DNA of 28,525 nt from CAIOZA01 sp964464375 (GCA_964464375.1 CAYXFU010000041.1:1-28525); one strand, 5' to 3'; counted from the first letter of the stretch, positions 16,720 to 25,588 are shown. Program-made: numbers and translations. Notes: generated from the letters alone by a model not told the origin.

Positions 16720-17017
16720 TCCCGCGTATGCAGGAATTGACCTGTATTCGGGTCTAACCATTTGTCATTCCTGAGTATGCAGGGATCTAAGTGTATTATG
16801 ACGAATACATTATATTCATTATCGTAAAATAATCTATAATACTTTAATATAAAATAAAATCAATATATTTTCTCATACGAGTCTATATGTAAAGTATTTT
16901 CATGATGTCATTCTGAACGAAGTGAAGAATCCATGTCTTTGTATTATCCTGTAAAACAGCCTAGATGCGCTTCGCAGTCCTTCGGAACTCACGGTCGCTA
17001 CGCTCCCTCAGAATGAC
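16720..17017. repeat. Cluster of dispersed repeats between ilvE and the M49-like gene
   Basis: The gene-free stretch 16669-17064 holds two copies of a 'CCTG/CCCGCG..ATGCAGG' type unit (ATTCCCGCGTATGCAGGAAT near 16720; GTCATTCCTGAGTATGCAGG near 16764). It also holds an inverted pair GTCATTCTGA (16907-16916) and TCAGAATGAC (17008-17017), whose sequence between (GAACGAAGTGAAGAATCC, GGTCGCTACGCTCCC) is related to the element at 10665-10741. TTTTCACACA after it matches the outer arm of that element. No gene is seen. Confidence 0.65.
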
Positions 17018-17064
17018 AAAATCGAATTTTCACACAACCTCATAATCAGAATGACACTAAAAAT

Positions 17065-18711
17065 CTATTTCTGATTATCTATATCCCTTGGCACATCTGT
17101 CAATGATTCAAGGAGCTTCTTGGTCGCATCTGTCATTTTTGCATATTTTGCTATCATGTCTCCAGCTGCTTTGTAATCGCCTTCAGCCTGCAATGTCAAT
17201 ACCTTACCTGCCAGCTCGGTAACTTTCACCATAAAGATATTGTCGTCATAAGTCAGCTTACCGTTCTTGTCGAACTTGATTGCTCCTGCATCGAAGAGAT
17301 AGTTCAGCTGAATGATGTTAGCTTTGCCATGAGCTTCTTCTGCACCGAAACGGATTGATCTGTACAGACCAACAATATATGTGACGATTGTCTTTTTGAA
17401 AACATCTGCGGAAATCAGTTTATTATCCAAAAGATATTTATGATTGTACATACCGAGAATGTCTGCCTTCAATTCTTCGATAGCCGAATATCTTTCCTGT
17501 AAAGCTTTTCTAACTTGCATAGTTTCTTTCCCGAAAACATAGCCTCTTCCGAGAGTGTGCGAAACCTCATGAAGAGTGACGAAGCTTGTAAAACATTTTT
17601 TATCAATATAAGGAACTAGCTCAGGAGCAAGTAGTTTTTCGCCAATAAGTTTAACGATTTTATCGAACTTGGCTTCCATTATGTTCTTATACATTGATTT
17701 CTTGCTGCCCTTTGTTTCCGTAACTTTAGGATCGTTCGGAAGCGATGCTGCAATAGTCTTAGTTCCTGAGTTACAGTCACCGCCGAAGAAATAAACATTC
17801 ATAACCTGGAGAATATTACCTTTGCCTGCTGTTTCGCGGATATACTTCTTGTCGTAAGGTAGATTGTGTTCGAAATTGTCAATATTGTTTTCGAACAGCT
17901 CCAGTTCTTTTGTTGCTTCCTTATCGCGTATCATCACAACACATTCAAAAGCAGTTTTGTAGTTGAACAAAGCATCGGTGTAGTTTTCGATAGGACCGAT
18001 AACAACATCGATATTGCTGTTCTTTATGTCCATCCACGCCACATCGCTTTCGTAGTACTCATCTGTTCTGATGGCTTTGGCTCGAAGAGTTAGATAATTC
18101 TTAAATGAAGGATTATCTGCAAATTTTGCGGCTTCGTCGATCAGATCAGCCATCTTCATCATTTCAGGATAAGCCTGATAATATGGAACCGGAATCAACT
18201 TATTTCCCTCACGATTGATAACTGAGTATTGACTTTCCAGATAAGCCTTCTGATCGGGATTAGCCAGGATGTACTTCTCAAATTCTTCCTTTGTGATGTC
18301 CTGTGGATAGAGATTACCCATTTTGGGTCTTGTTTTGGGACCATTACCGACAAATCTTGCTTCGTCGTACATGGCATCATAAGGACCATACCAGATTTTA
18401 ACAAGTCTGAGCATTTCGTCAGCTTCGGGTGTTTTGAGTTTTGTAAGGGAATCGCGGATAGCGATACCATCGGAGGCATTTTGCTTCCAGTAAATTTCGT
18501 CGGCAATCTTGCCTGCTTCGGAAAGTAGTTGAACGACTTTCTTTTCGTTGTCTGTTAATCCACTTAAATCAGTAGTGATTTCGACTTTGGCAAAAGCTTT
18601 CAATCGCTCTGAAGCAAGAGATGCGGGTTTATTTGTTTCAGGCATATTTTTCTCACAAGATATAAAAGTTAGAGAAAAAATTGCAACCATACAAAGAGCA
18701 ATAAATTTCAT
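17065..18711 (-). CDS. M49-like zinc metallopeptidase lipoprotein (dipeptidyl-peptidase III-related)
   Basis: The 548-residue product begins with a lipoprotein signal (lipobox ending FISC at about residue 19), so it should be anchored in a membrane facing the periplasm. The zinc site is HEVSH at 381-385 followed by TLGRG, and the second motif EELKAD at 412-417, a layout seen in dipeptidyl-peptidase III-type enzymes. Classical M49 has a six-residue HExxGH motif; here it is HExxH, as in the M49-related domain of some plant Nudix fusions. Before it comes a long helical region with PYYQAYPEMMKMADLIDEAA and YESDVAWMDIKNSNIDVVIG, where the last part is typical of this family. The substrate is unknown; it could also be inactive on peptides. 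It stands alone. Confidence 0.8.
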   Translation of the reverse strand: MKFIALCMVAIFSLTFISCEKNMPETNKPASLASERLKAFAKVEITTDLSGLTDNEKKVVQLLSEAGKIADEIYWKQNASDGIAIRDSLTKLKTPEADEMLRLVKIWYGPYDAMYDEARFVGNGPKTRPKMGNLYPQDITKEEFEKYILANPDQKAYLESQYSVINREGNKLIPVPYYQAYPEMMKMADLIDEAAKFADNPSFKNYLTLRAKAIRTDEYYESDVAWMDIKNSNIDVVIGPIENYTDALFNYKTAFECVVMIRDKEATKELELFENNIDNFEHNLPYDKKYIRETAGKGNILQVMNVYFFGGDCNSGTKTIAASLPNDPKVTETKGSKKSMYKNIMEAKFDKIVKLIGEKLLAPELVPYIDKKCFTSFVTLHEVSHTLGRGYVFGKETMQVRKALQERYSAIEELKADILGMYNHKYLLDNKLISADVFKKTIVTYIVGLYRSIRFGAEEAHGKANIIQLNYLFDAGAIKFDKNGKLTYDDNIFMVKVTELAGKVLTLQAEGDYKAAGDMIAKYAKMTDATKKLLESLTDVPRDIDNQK

Positions 18712-19233
18712 TTAATTAGTTTCCTGAAATTGGAAAAAATATAAAATTAAAATTACAATCAATTAAAAGTCAATGCAAATTAATTTAATTTATTTTGATA
18801 AATTTGTTGATTAAACACATTTCGATATGAATATCTTGACAGAATAAAATGGTTACGAATTGATCTTACCCAAAAAACGTTTTGTTTAAAACATCTATAA
18901 ATCATACACCCAAAATGCTCTGTTAAAGCTTTCATCCTATTGATTAGCTAGCTAAAACAAAGTATTTTTCATGATTTTCAATTATAATTTGGATGCTATT
19001 TTTATTTTTTTTAAGTTGAATTTATTAAAATAAAACGACAAAATAGTTTCTGAATATAGAATGAAAGAAATAATTTAAGATATATAGCCATAGAACATCA
19101 AATCATTAAACGAAGACAATAAAAGAATCCAAATATAAATATATAAATTTGAATGCAAAAAGAGAAATTAGACAAGGAAATTTAAACTTGAAAACAGTTA
19201 AATTTCCTAATAAATAAATATAAAAGCACTATT
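18712..19233. other. AT-rich divergent intergenic region
   Basis: This stretch separates the minus-strand half of the window from the plus-strand half and must hold promoters for both sides. It is very AT-rich, with many short A/T runs. I see no gene, strong hairpin or repeat unit, and cannot place a promoter with confidence. Confidence 0.5.
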
Positions 19234-19248
19234 AAGGAGAATCGAATT

Positions 19249-19275
19249 ATGCTTGGCATTAAAAAATGGGGCTAA
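19249..19275 (+). CDS. Possible 8-codon leader peptide
   Basis: A perfect AAGGAG (19234-19239) lies nine bases before ATG. The frame reads MLGIKKWG and stops at TAA, and its last codons lie within the 5' arm of the hairpin 19268-19294. This is the layout of a leader peptide with a structure whose folding would depend on the ribosome. It precedes the secreted-protein gene at 19398. Nothing proves translation; a chance match is possible in AT-rich DNA. Confidence 0.3.
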   Translation: MLGIKKWG

Positions 19276-19294
19276 AAATTTCAGTTTTAGCCCC
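19268..19294 (+). promoter_or_regulatory. Hairpin upstream of the Cys-rich protein gene
   Basis: GGGGCTAAAA and TTTTAGCCCC form a perfect 10-bp stem with a 7-base loop. A smaller hairpin, GAGCTG-AAAC-CAGCTC, follows at 19324-19339, and then AGGAG and the ATG at 19398. Neither is followed by a T-run, so simple termination is unlikely. They may be mRNA 5' structures or REP-type units. Confidence 0.5.
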
Positions 19295-19397
19295 GAAGTA
19301 TCAATTCCTCATCGCAAAAATTGGAGCTGAAACCAGCTCTAAATTAGTGAATATTGTCTAAAATAACAAAAAATTTATTTACAATTTAGGAGCATTT

Positions 19398-20066
19398 ATG
19401 AAAAAGCTTTCAGTAATTTTTTTACTTTTAATGTTTTTTGTTCTGACGAATCACTCAATTGCTCAATATCCATGTGATTTATCAAATCAGATACCCTGTC
19501 CGACAGGACTAACTGGACCATATTGCTTTACTATGCAATATTATATACCATCCCTCCAAGAATGGGTGAATGTAGCTGTCTATTATTGTTTAGGCACTAG
19601 TGGTGGCATTACTGAATCAATACATCATTGGGATATTGCAGATGGTTCTGGTAAAGTAATAAATATTGGAATCGACAATCTTGATTTTCAAGGAAAAGTT
19701 TGGGAAGCTATAGATAATGATGTATACAACAATCATCCTACTTCTTTTCCTCCTTGTAACAGTGGAAGTAGTTATATAATGGTGTCTCACAGAAGTGTAA
19801 ACTGTATAAAAGTGATCAATGATGGTCCTAATATGGTTAGTAGGATTCAACCCTGCAACAATTCTCAATTTGTATGCTCTGATTATTATAGGGTTTGTTA
19901 TAATACATCAACAGGAAAACTTGTTAAAACTTATGACCATTCAGCCGTCATAAATAGCCCGGATTGTCCAAAATTTGATCCTAGTTTATGGCAACCCCCA
20001 ACTGGGAAAACATGGGGCGATTATTTCGAAACACCTTGTAGTTATTGGGATTGTCCTAGTCATTGA
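19398..20066 (+). CDS. Small Cys-rich secreted protein of unknown function
   Basis: I do not recognise the family. The 222-residue product has a clear signal peptide (1-22, cleavage near SIAQ). The mature part has 12 cysteines, including PCPTGLTGPYC, VYYCLG, FPPCNSG, CSDYYRVCYN and a C-terminal PCSYWDC. Disulfide bonds in an exported protein are therefore likely. The centre has HHWDIADGSGKVINIGIDN. There is no T9SS sorting domain, so export past the periplasm is not shown. AGGAG lies six bases before the start. The gene is AT-rich, like its downstream neighbour, and the two may be co-transcribed across a 65-base gap that contains a 14-bp hairpin. Confidence 0.75.
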   Translation: MKKLSVIFLLLMFFVLTNHSIAQYPCDLSNQIPCPTGLTGPYCFTMQYYIPSLQEWVNVAVYYCLGTSGGITESIHHWDIADGSGKVINIGIDNLDFQGKVWEAIDNDVYNNHPTSFPPCNSGSSYIMVSHRSVNCIKVINDGPNMVSRIQPCNNSQFVCSDYYRVCYNTSTGKLVKTYDHSAVINSPDCPKFDPSLWQPPTGKTWGDYFETPCSYWDCPSH

Positions 20067-20081
20067 AATTATGAAGAAGGT

Positions 20082-20116
20082 TCACGGTTAAATTGAAAAA
20101 TACAATTTAGCCGTGA
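20082..20116 (+). promoter_or_regulatory. Intercistronic hairpin
   Basis: TCACGGTTAAATTG and CAATTTAGCCGTGA form a 14-bp stem (one T-G pair) with a 7-base loop, 15 bases after the stop of the Cys-rich protein gene. It is followed by TAGTTTAAAAG rather than a T-run, so it is at best a weak terminator. It could instead protect the upstream mRNA or reduce read-through. Confidence 0.55.
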
Positions 20117-20131
20117 TAGTTTAAAAGATAA

Positions 20132-22405
20132 ATGAAATATAATATGAAAAAAATTCTAACTATAGTTTTATTTCTCGTTGCTGTTATCGGCTATAGTGTC
20201 TTTTCAAATGAGAAACCATTTGAAATACAGAGATTATCTGTGAATCTTTTGGGTACAGCTTTTAGCAATAGGAGTATTATAGCCTATGGTGAATCATGTA
20301 TTTTATTGCGAACATCAGACCAAGGCAAGAACTGGTCTCAGTATCATATTGATGACTCAGAATTGAACATCAAAAAGATAATCTGCCAAAATTTTGCATA
20401 TTATGGTATTCTCAGCAAAGATAAGATATTCTATTCTTATAATGACGGTCTTAACTGGTCATCTTTGAAGCTTGAGGATAACGTTCATTTCAATGATATG
20501 ACAATGGATAATCAGAATATCTATATACTATCAGACAGTTCCGTTTTGGTTTATGATTTAAGCTATAAAAAGATGAATACTATCACTTTTCAAACAACCT
20601 CAAAAGCAAGTGATATTGAATTTATGGATAATCATTTGTTTGTGTCATCCGATAGTGGTAAGATAATTGATTTCGATATAAAGAATGCTTATCAACAAAA
20701 TCTGATAGATTTTGAACAGCTTGGACTATGCTCTTCATGCAGCAATCCTACAAATATTAAATTTGATAATGGTGTCATATATACTTTACTTGGAAGTACG
20801 CTCATAAAATCGGCGGATAAGGGCAACAGTTGGACTACAGTTAAGCAAAGTGTTTATTGCTACGATGTTCATTCCGGCAATAGCTATTCTCTGATTTCAA
20901 ATTTTGATTATTACAAAAATATATCTTTTCCTCAATTCTTTGATATTACATCAGGTAATAATAATAGAATCAGCAATGATTTAATTTCCAGATATGTTTA
21001 TACAATGTATTATAATTCAGTAGATTTTGTAAACGATTACACAGTCATTGCAACGGGCAATGATAAACTGATACTGATTTCTACCGATGCAGGTAAAAAC
21101 TGGAATTATGTCTCTAATATTAATGTTCAGGCAACAGCATCGTATTGGTTGAGCAAAGACATTGGTTTTGTTATTTATAACAAAGGACAAATTTTTAAAA
21201 CAACGGATGGAGGATCCACATTCTTACCTCAGGTTTATAATGAGACTGCCAAAGACCTAAAATCTTTTGATACATATTCTTTTGATAAATATGGGTATGG
21301 TGTTGTTTATTATAATAATTCGAATCCAAATGGTAATAATTTTTTGCAGACTAAAGATTTCGGAAATACTTATGAGGCTAGATCAGTTGCAGAATTGATA
21401 GGGAATACATCTGAAGGCAGATTATTTATTTTCAAGCAGGACAGCAATTATTTATTATTCTATCCTGGAATTGGTTTAAAGAACCACATGACCGAAATTT
21501 TCAAATTTGATAAAGATTTTAATATTACTAATTATTCAAAATTAGATTCTATTTCTATATATCAAGTTGAGTTTAATTATAATAAACAAGAATATAGAGC
21601 TATTGGATTAGAGCGTAAATACCCAAATACTAGTGGTGGTTATGATAGTACTACTTATTATGTAATGCATTCGACTAATTTAGGAGTTAATTGGATTAAA
21701 GATATCAATTTAAATACTAGTAATCTTTGGTATAAGTTTGGTGTTATTGAAAATAACTATTATATCCTGACAAGTCATTTTGATAGTTCTAAACATACTA
21801 GTATTTTTCTTCATGTTATAGATTCAAATAACAATCTTTTAGTAAATAATTTATTTTTAGGGCAAAATATCGGTGGTTCATTTTTTAAATTTGGCAATAC
21901 CTTGTATATGGCATCTGGTAATAACTATTATTTTAATGAAAATTATAAATCTGACATACTTGATTGGAAAGTCGATACTTTATCACAGTACTATCTATAT
22001 GGCAATTTTTGGTTTGATAATTCAAATGCTTTTTTTGCAGCTGCTGATAATTCATTTAATTTCAGGCTCATAAAAATTTCTTCGAATTTCGCAACAGGTA
22101 TTGATAATACTGAAATATTAAAACCATATTTATATACTGAATTACCATTTCCGAATCCAACATCAAATCTCATAAAATGTAAAGTTTACTGGGATTATAA
22201 AAGTGAAATGGATAATATTAAAGTAAATATTTATAATATTTCCAGTGATTTGATTCAAACCGGAGATGATATTTCTCTTGACCGAATCGATGCATATTCA
22301 GGTGAACTAGTCTGGCATTGTCAAAACATACAGAATGGAGTTTATCTGATAATTATTTCAATCGGAGAAACTAATAAAGTTATTCCAGTTATTATAAACA
22401 GATAG
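20132..22405 (+). CDS. T9SS-secreted Asp-box (BNR/Ycf48-like) beta-propeller protein
   Basis: The 757-residue product has a signal peptide; the ATG at 20144 (MKKILTIVLFLVAV) gives the more usual start, four codons inside the reported one. The body carries repeated Asp-box motifs, S/T-x-D-x-G-x-x-W: TSDQGKNW, SYNDGLNW, SADKGNSW, STDAGKNW, plus weaker TTDGGSTF, TKDFGNTY and STNLGVNW. Such repeats build beta-propellers in sialidase-like, sortilin-like and Ycf48-like proteins; no sialidase active site is recognised. The last 90 residues (LPFPNPTSNLIKCKVYW ... VYLIIISIGETNKVIPVIINR) are a type A T9SS sorting domain. A surface or secreted binding protein is likely. The DNA is very AT-rich, especially in the 3' half. 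Confidence 0.8.
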   Translation: MKYNMKKILTIVLFLVAVIGYSVFSNEKPFEIQRLSVNLLGTAFSNRSIIAYGESCILLRTSDQGKNWSQYHIDDSELNIKKIICQNFAYYGILSKDKIFYSYNDGLNWSSLKLEDNVHFNDMTMDNQNIYILSDSSVLVYDLSYKKMNTITFQTTSKASDIEFMDNHLFVSSDSGKIIDFDIKNAYQQNLIDFEQLGLCSSCSNPTNIKFDNGVIYTLLGSTLIKSADKGNSWTTVKQSVYCYDVHSGNSYSLISNFDYYKNISFPQFFDITSGNNNRISNDLISRYVYTMYYNSVDFVNDYTVIATGNDKLILISTDAGKNWNYVSNINVQATASYWLSKDIGFVIYNKGQIFKTTDGGSTFLPQVYNETAKDLKSFDTYSFDKYGYGVVYYNNSNPNGNNFLQTKDFGNTYEARSVAELIGNTSEGRLFIFKQDSNYLLFYPGIGLKNHMTEIFKFDKDFNITNYSKLDSISIYQVEFNYNKQEYRAIGLERKYPNTSGGYDSTTYYVMHSTNLGVNWIKDINLNTSNLWYKFGVIENNYYILTSHFDSSKHTSIFLHVIDSNNNLLVNNLFLGQNIGGSFFKFGNTLYMASGNNYYFNENYKSDILDWKVDTLSQYYLYGNFWFDNSNAFFAAADNSFNFRLIKISSNFATGIDNTEILKPYLYTELPFPNPTSNLIKCKVYWDYKSEMDNIKVNIYNISSDLIQTGDDISLDRIDAYSGELVWHCQNIQNGVYLIIISIGETNKVIPVIINR

Positions 22406-22434
22406 ATTCAGCAAATTTATAAAATTGTAAAACA

Positions 22435-22530
22435 GAAACCCACTTAATCTCCCTTGGAACAAGGGGGAGACAAAACCAAAAATTGCAACGCATGTATTAG
22501 CCCCCTTTATCAAAGGGGGTTGGGGGTTTC
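22435..22530. repeat. MITE-like element with imperfect terminal inverted repeats
   Basis: It starts GAAACCCACTTAATCTCCC and ends in GGGGGTTGGGGGTTTC, which read as imperfect inverted repeats of about 30 bases. Each end carries its own hairpin: TCTCCCTT with AAGGGGGAGA on the left, and CCCCCTTT-ATC-AAAGGGGG (22501-22519) on the right. It lies between the end of the propeller gene and cstA. It is strongly GC-skewed in AT-rich surroundings and has no coding capacity. Confidence 0.75.
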
Positions 22531-22623
22531 AGTAGATTATTTGATTTGTTTGAATCACAATTTTTGGTCTCAAAAAAATTTTAGATCAATCCGATAGTCT
22601 ATAATATTTTTTTTGAGGTAAAT

Positions 22624-24474
22624 ATGAACGCAATGCCTCTCTTGATTATAGCTCTTGCCGTTTTTGCTTTAGCATATAGATATTATTATTCTTTCATCGT
22701 AACTAAAGTGGTTGTGCTGAATGATTTGAATAATACTCCTGCTCATAAGTTCCGCGATGAGCATAATTATTATCCAATGAATAAATGGGTGCTGTTCGGG
22801 CATCATTTTGCGGCTATCGCAGGTGCAGGACCTCTTGTGGGACCGGTGTTGGCGGCACAGTTCGGCTATTTCCCGGGTTTTGCGTGGATGGTTCTCGGCG
22901 CTGTTCTCGCAGGAGCTGTACATGATTATGTGATATTTGTGGCATCAATCAGGCATGACGGCAAGTCCCTAGTCGAGATAGCAATGAAGGAAGTCGGCAA
23001 ACTGAGCGGTTATACAACTTCGTTTGCTGTTCTTATAATTATGATCGTGGCTCTTGCAGGTCTTGGGATCGTTGTTGTGAACGCACTTGCAGAAAGTTCA
23101 TGGGGAGCTTTCACGATATTCTGTACGATACCGATAGCTTTCTTCATGGGCTGGTGGATGTTTAAATTCCGTCCCGGACGCACTGTAGAAGCCACGATAA
23201 TAGGAACAACTCTTCTTACATTGGCAGTGATTTTCGGTAAATATATCCCCGGTTCACCTTTAGATCATTTCTTTCTACTTGATAGAAAGACTCTGACAAT
23301 CGCTCTCGCAGTCTATGGTCTTCTTGCGTCAGTACTGCCAGTTTGGATGCTGTTATCACCGAGAGATTACCTTAGCTCGATTATGAAAATAGGTGTAGTC
23401 TTCTTTCTGGGGATTGGTGTCATCATTGTTGCTCCGACAATTCAGATGCCTGCATTCACGATCTTCACTAAAGGCGGAGGACCGATCATTCCCGGACCAT
23501 TATTCCCATATTTGTTCATTACGATTGCCTGCGGGGCGATTTCAGGATTCCATTCCATTGTCAGCTCAGGCACTTCTCCGAAGATGCTGGATCGAGAAAG
23601 GCATATCAAGTTTGTTGGTTTCGGATCGATGCTAGTTGAAGGATTTGTTAGTATATTGGCTCTAATAGCGGCAACATCACTTCTGCCTTATGATTATTTT
23701 GCGATAAATGTACCGGTTGAGAAATTCACAGCATTAGTTCCACAACTACAGTCACTAGGATTTACTGCCTCAAATCTTCAGATGCTTAGCAAAGAAGTCG
23801 GGGAGCAGATCGCCGGCAGAACTGGAGGAGCTGTATCGCTAGCAGTCGGAATGGCACAGATATTTTCATCCATCCCCGGAATGGGGGGGCTGATGTCCTA
23901 TTGGTATCATTTCGCTATTATGTTCGAAGCATTATTTATTCTTACAGTTATTGATGCCGGAACGAGAATAGCAAGATTTGTACTCCAGGAAGTTCTAGGC
24001 AAGTTCTATCCAAAATTCGGACAACCCAGCTGGGTTCCAGGAACAATTATTACAAGTATAATTGTAGTGTTCACATGGTCATATTTCATCTACACAGGAA
24101 GTGTGGCTACAATCTGGCCTATGTTCGGTGTGGCTAATCAGCTTCTTGCCACGATTGCACTCGTGATAGGAACAACATTTATCATCAATCGCGGAAAGGT
24201 AAGATATGCATGGGTAACAGCTATACCTATGACATTCGTCGGTTTTGTTACCATTTATGCCGGATTTATGAATATATTCACTATTTACATCCCTATGCTC
24301 CAGAATGGACAGAAGTTCACAGTTGGACTGATAAATATTCTTCTGACAGCAGCGATTCTGATTTCGGTATTTATTGTTCTTGTTGATTGCATTCGTAAGT
24401 GGATAAATACAATAAGAACAAAAGATTACATACTGGATGAAACATATAATAAAATTGCATTAGAAAAAAAATAA
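22624..24474 (+). CDS. cstA: CstA-family carbon starvation / peptide or pyruvate transporter
   Basis: CstA-family proteins are polytopic inner-membrane transporters; Escherichia coli members import pyruvate or peptides during carbon limitation. The 616-residue product is hydrophobic throughout, with many membrane helices. It keeps the family signature GHHFAAIAGAGPLVGPVLAAQ (about 58-78, first 20 residues shown in part), HDYVIFVASIRHDGKS, GCGAISGFHSIVSSGTSPKM-like sequence (ACGAISGFHSIVSSGTSPKM, about 300-319), GGAVSLAVGMAQIFSSIPGM and the C-terminal WPMFGVANQLLATIAL. It is shorter than E. coli CstA (about 700 residues), as in many other bacteria. A TTGAGGT ribosome site precedes the ATG. The phosphatase gene follows after ten bases, so they are probably co-transcribed. 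Confidence 0.93.
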   Translation: MNAMPLLIIALAVFALAYRYYYSFIVTKVVVLNDLNNTPAHKFRDEHNYYPMNKWVLFGHHFAAIAGAGPLVGPVLAAQFGYFPGFAWMVLGAVLAGAVHDYVIFVASIRHDGKSLVEIAMKEVGKLSGYTTSFAVLIIMIVALAGLGIVVVNALAESSWGAFTIFCTIPIAFFMGWWMFKFRPGRTVEATIIGTTLLTLAVIFGKYIPGSPLDHFFLLDRKTLTIALAVYGLLASVLPVWMLLSPRDYLSSIMKIGVVFFLGIGVIIVAPTIQMPAFTIFTKGGGPIIPGPLFPYLFITIACGAISGFHSIVSSGTSPKMLDRERHIKFVGFGSMLVEGFVSILALIAATSLLPYDYFAINVPVEKFTALVPQLQSLGFTASNLQMLSKEVGEQIAGRTGGAVSLAVGMAQIFSSIPGMGGLMSYWYHFAIMFEALFILTVIDAGTRIARFVLQEVLGKFYPKFGQPSWVPGTIITSIIVVFTWSYFIYTGSVATIWPMFGVANQLLATIALVIGTTFIINRGKVRYAWVTAIPMTFVGFVTIYAGFMNIFTIYIPMLQNGQKFTVGLINILLTAAILISVFIVLVDCIRKWINTIRTKDYILDETYNKIALEKK

Positions 24475-24484
24475 CGGAAAAAAA

Positions 24485-25588
24485 ATGAGACAAAATTCTA
24501 TAAAGATTTTAGTATTACTTTCTGCATTCATGTTTTTGAATTCAAGTATATTTGCAGATATTCTTATGTCGCCTTATCTTCAGGCAATTTCGTCAACAAG
24601 TGTTGTGATAATGGTTGAATGCAGTAATCAATCGCAGGTCAGGGTGCTTTATGGTGAAACTGAGAACCTGGAAATGAATCGTTCAACTAGCTTTTACGAG
24701 TTAACAGACACAATCCCTATAACTTATGTTCATAGAATTCAACTGGAAAGTTTAAAGCCCGACAAAAAATACTTTTACAAAGTCATCCAAGACGGCATAG
24801 ATACTTATACAAAAACATTCAAAACTCCTCCTGTTGTTGGATTATGGAAGGTTGCAGTGATGGGTGACGGACGGTCTCAGCCAAAGATTTTTTCTAAAAT
24901 CAGTGCTCAAGTAAGAACCACTAAACCGGATATCGTGATTATGACAGGTGATATCTGCTTTGATTCTAAATATAAATCTTTTAAGGATGAGTTTTTTGTT
25001 CCTGAGCTATTGAACTTAGCTTCATCGTATTGTTTTTTTAATGCTGTCGGCAATCATGAGGGATTCTCTAAAAACACAAAAGCTTTCACACAGGCGCCAT
25101 TATCCGCTTCCGGCAGACAGGATTATTATTCATTCGAATTAGGAGATGCTCTTTTTATAATTCTTAGCACCGAGACATCATGCAAAAAGGGAAGCCCTCA
25201 ATATGTTTTTCTTGAAAAGGAACTGAAGAATACTACAAAAAAATGGAAGATTGTTGCTTTCCATAAATCAGCTTATGTTGGTGGCGGGCACAATGAGTTT
25301 AAGCCGATGGTGAAAGTATCTGAGGATTTGTTTGAGAAGTACAAAGTCAATCTTGTTCTAAACGGACATTCTCACTTTTACCAGAGGAATGAAGTAAATG
25401 GCATAACTCATCTGACTCTGGCTGGTGGAGGAGCACCGTTGTACACTCCAGAGCCTAAGAAATATACGGTAAAGTCAGCCAAAGAACATCACTACGGATA
25501 TTTTGAAATAATTGGATCAGAGATAAAGTTTTACGTTTACAACATCGAAGGTAAAGAGATAGACAGGTTTATATTAAATGCAAAATAG
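24485..25588 (+). CDS. Secreted purple-acid-phosphatase-like metallophosphoesterase
   Basis: The 367-residue enzyme has a signal peptide (1-24, near SIFAD). An N-terminal FnIII-like domain (about 28-118) is as in purple acid phosphatases, with YKV/YFYKVIQDG and a T-FKTPP ending. The catalytic domain shows the metal-binding set in order: MGDGR (GD-G, near 127), TGDICFDS (GDxx, near 155), VGNHEG (GNHE, near 187), FHKSAY and NGHSHFYQR (GHxH, near 295). The canonical GDxxY site has ICF instead of LSY. It should release phosphate from organic esters in the periplasm. The start is ten bases after cstA, which suggests a joint starvation-related unit, but that is inference. Confidence 0.88.
   Translation: MRQNSIKILVLLSAFMFLNSSIFADILMSPYLQAISSTSVVIMVECSNQSQVRVLYGETENLEMNRSTSFYELTDTIPITYVHRIQLESLKPDKKYFYKVIQDGIDTYTKTFKTPPVVGLWKVAVMGDGRSQPKIFSKISAQVRTTKPDIVIMTGDICFDSKYKSFKDEFFVPELLNLASSYCFFNAVGNHEGFSKNTKAFTQAPLSASGRQDYYSFELGDALFIILSTETSCKKGSPQYVFLEKELKNTTKKWKIVAFHKSAYVGGGHNEFKPMVKVSEDLFEKYKVNLVLNGHSHFYQRNEVNGITHLTLAGGGAPLYTPEPKKYTVKSAKEHHYGYFEIIGSEIKFYVYNIEGKEIDRFILNAK

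Noticed and set aside
20132..22405. Sialidase function from Asp-box repeats
   Set aside because: Asp-boxes occur in many propellers; no sialidase Arg triad or RIP motif is visible.
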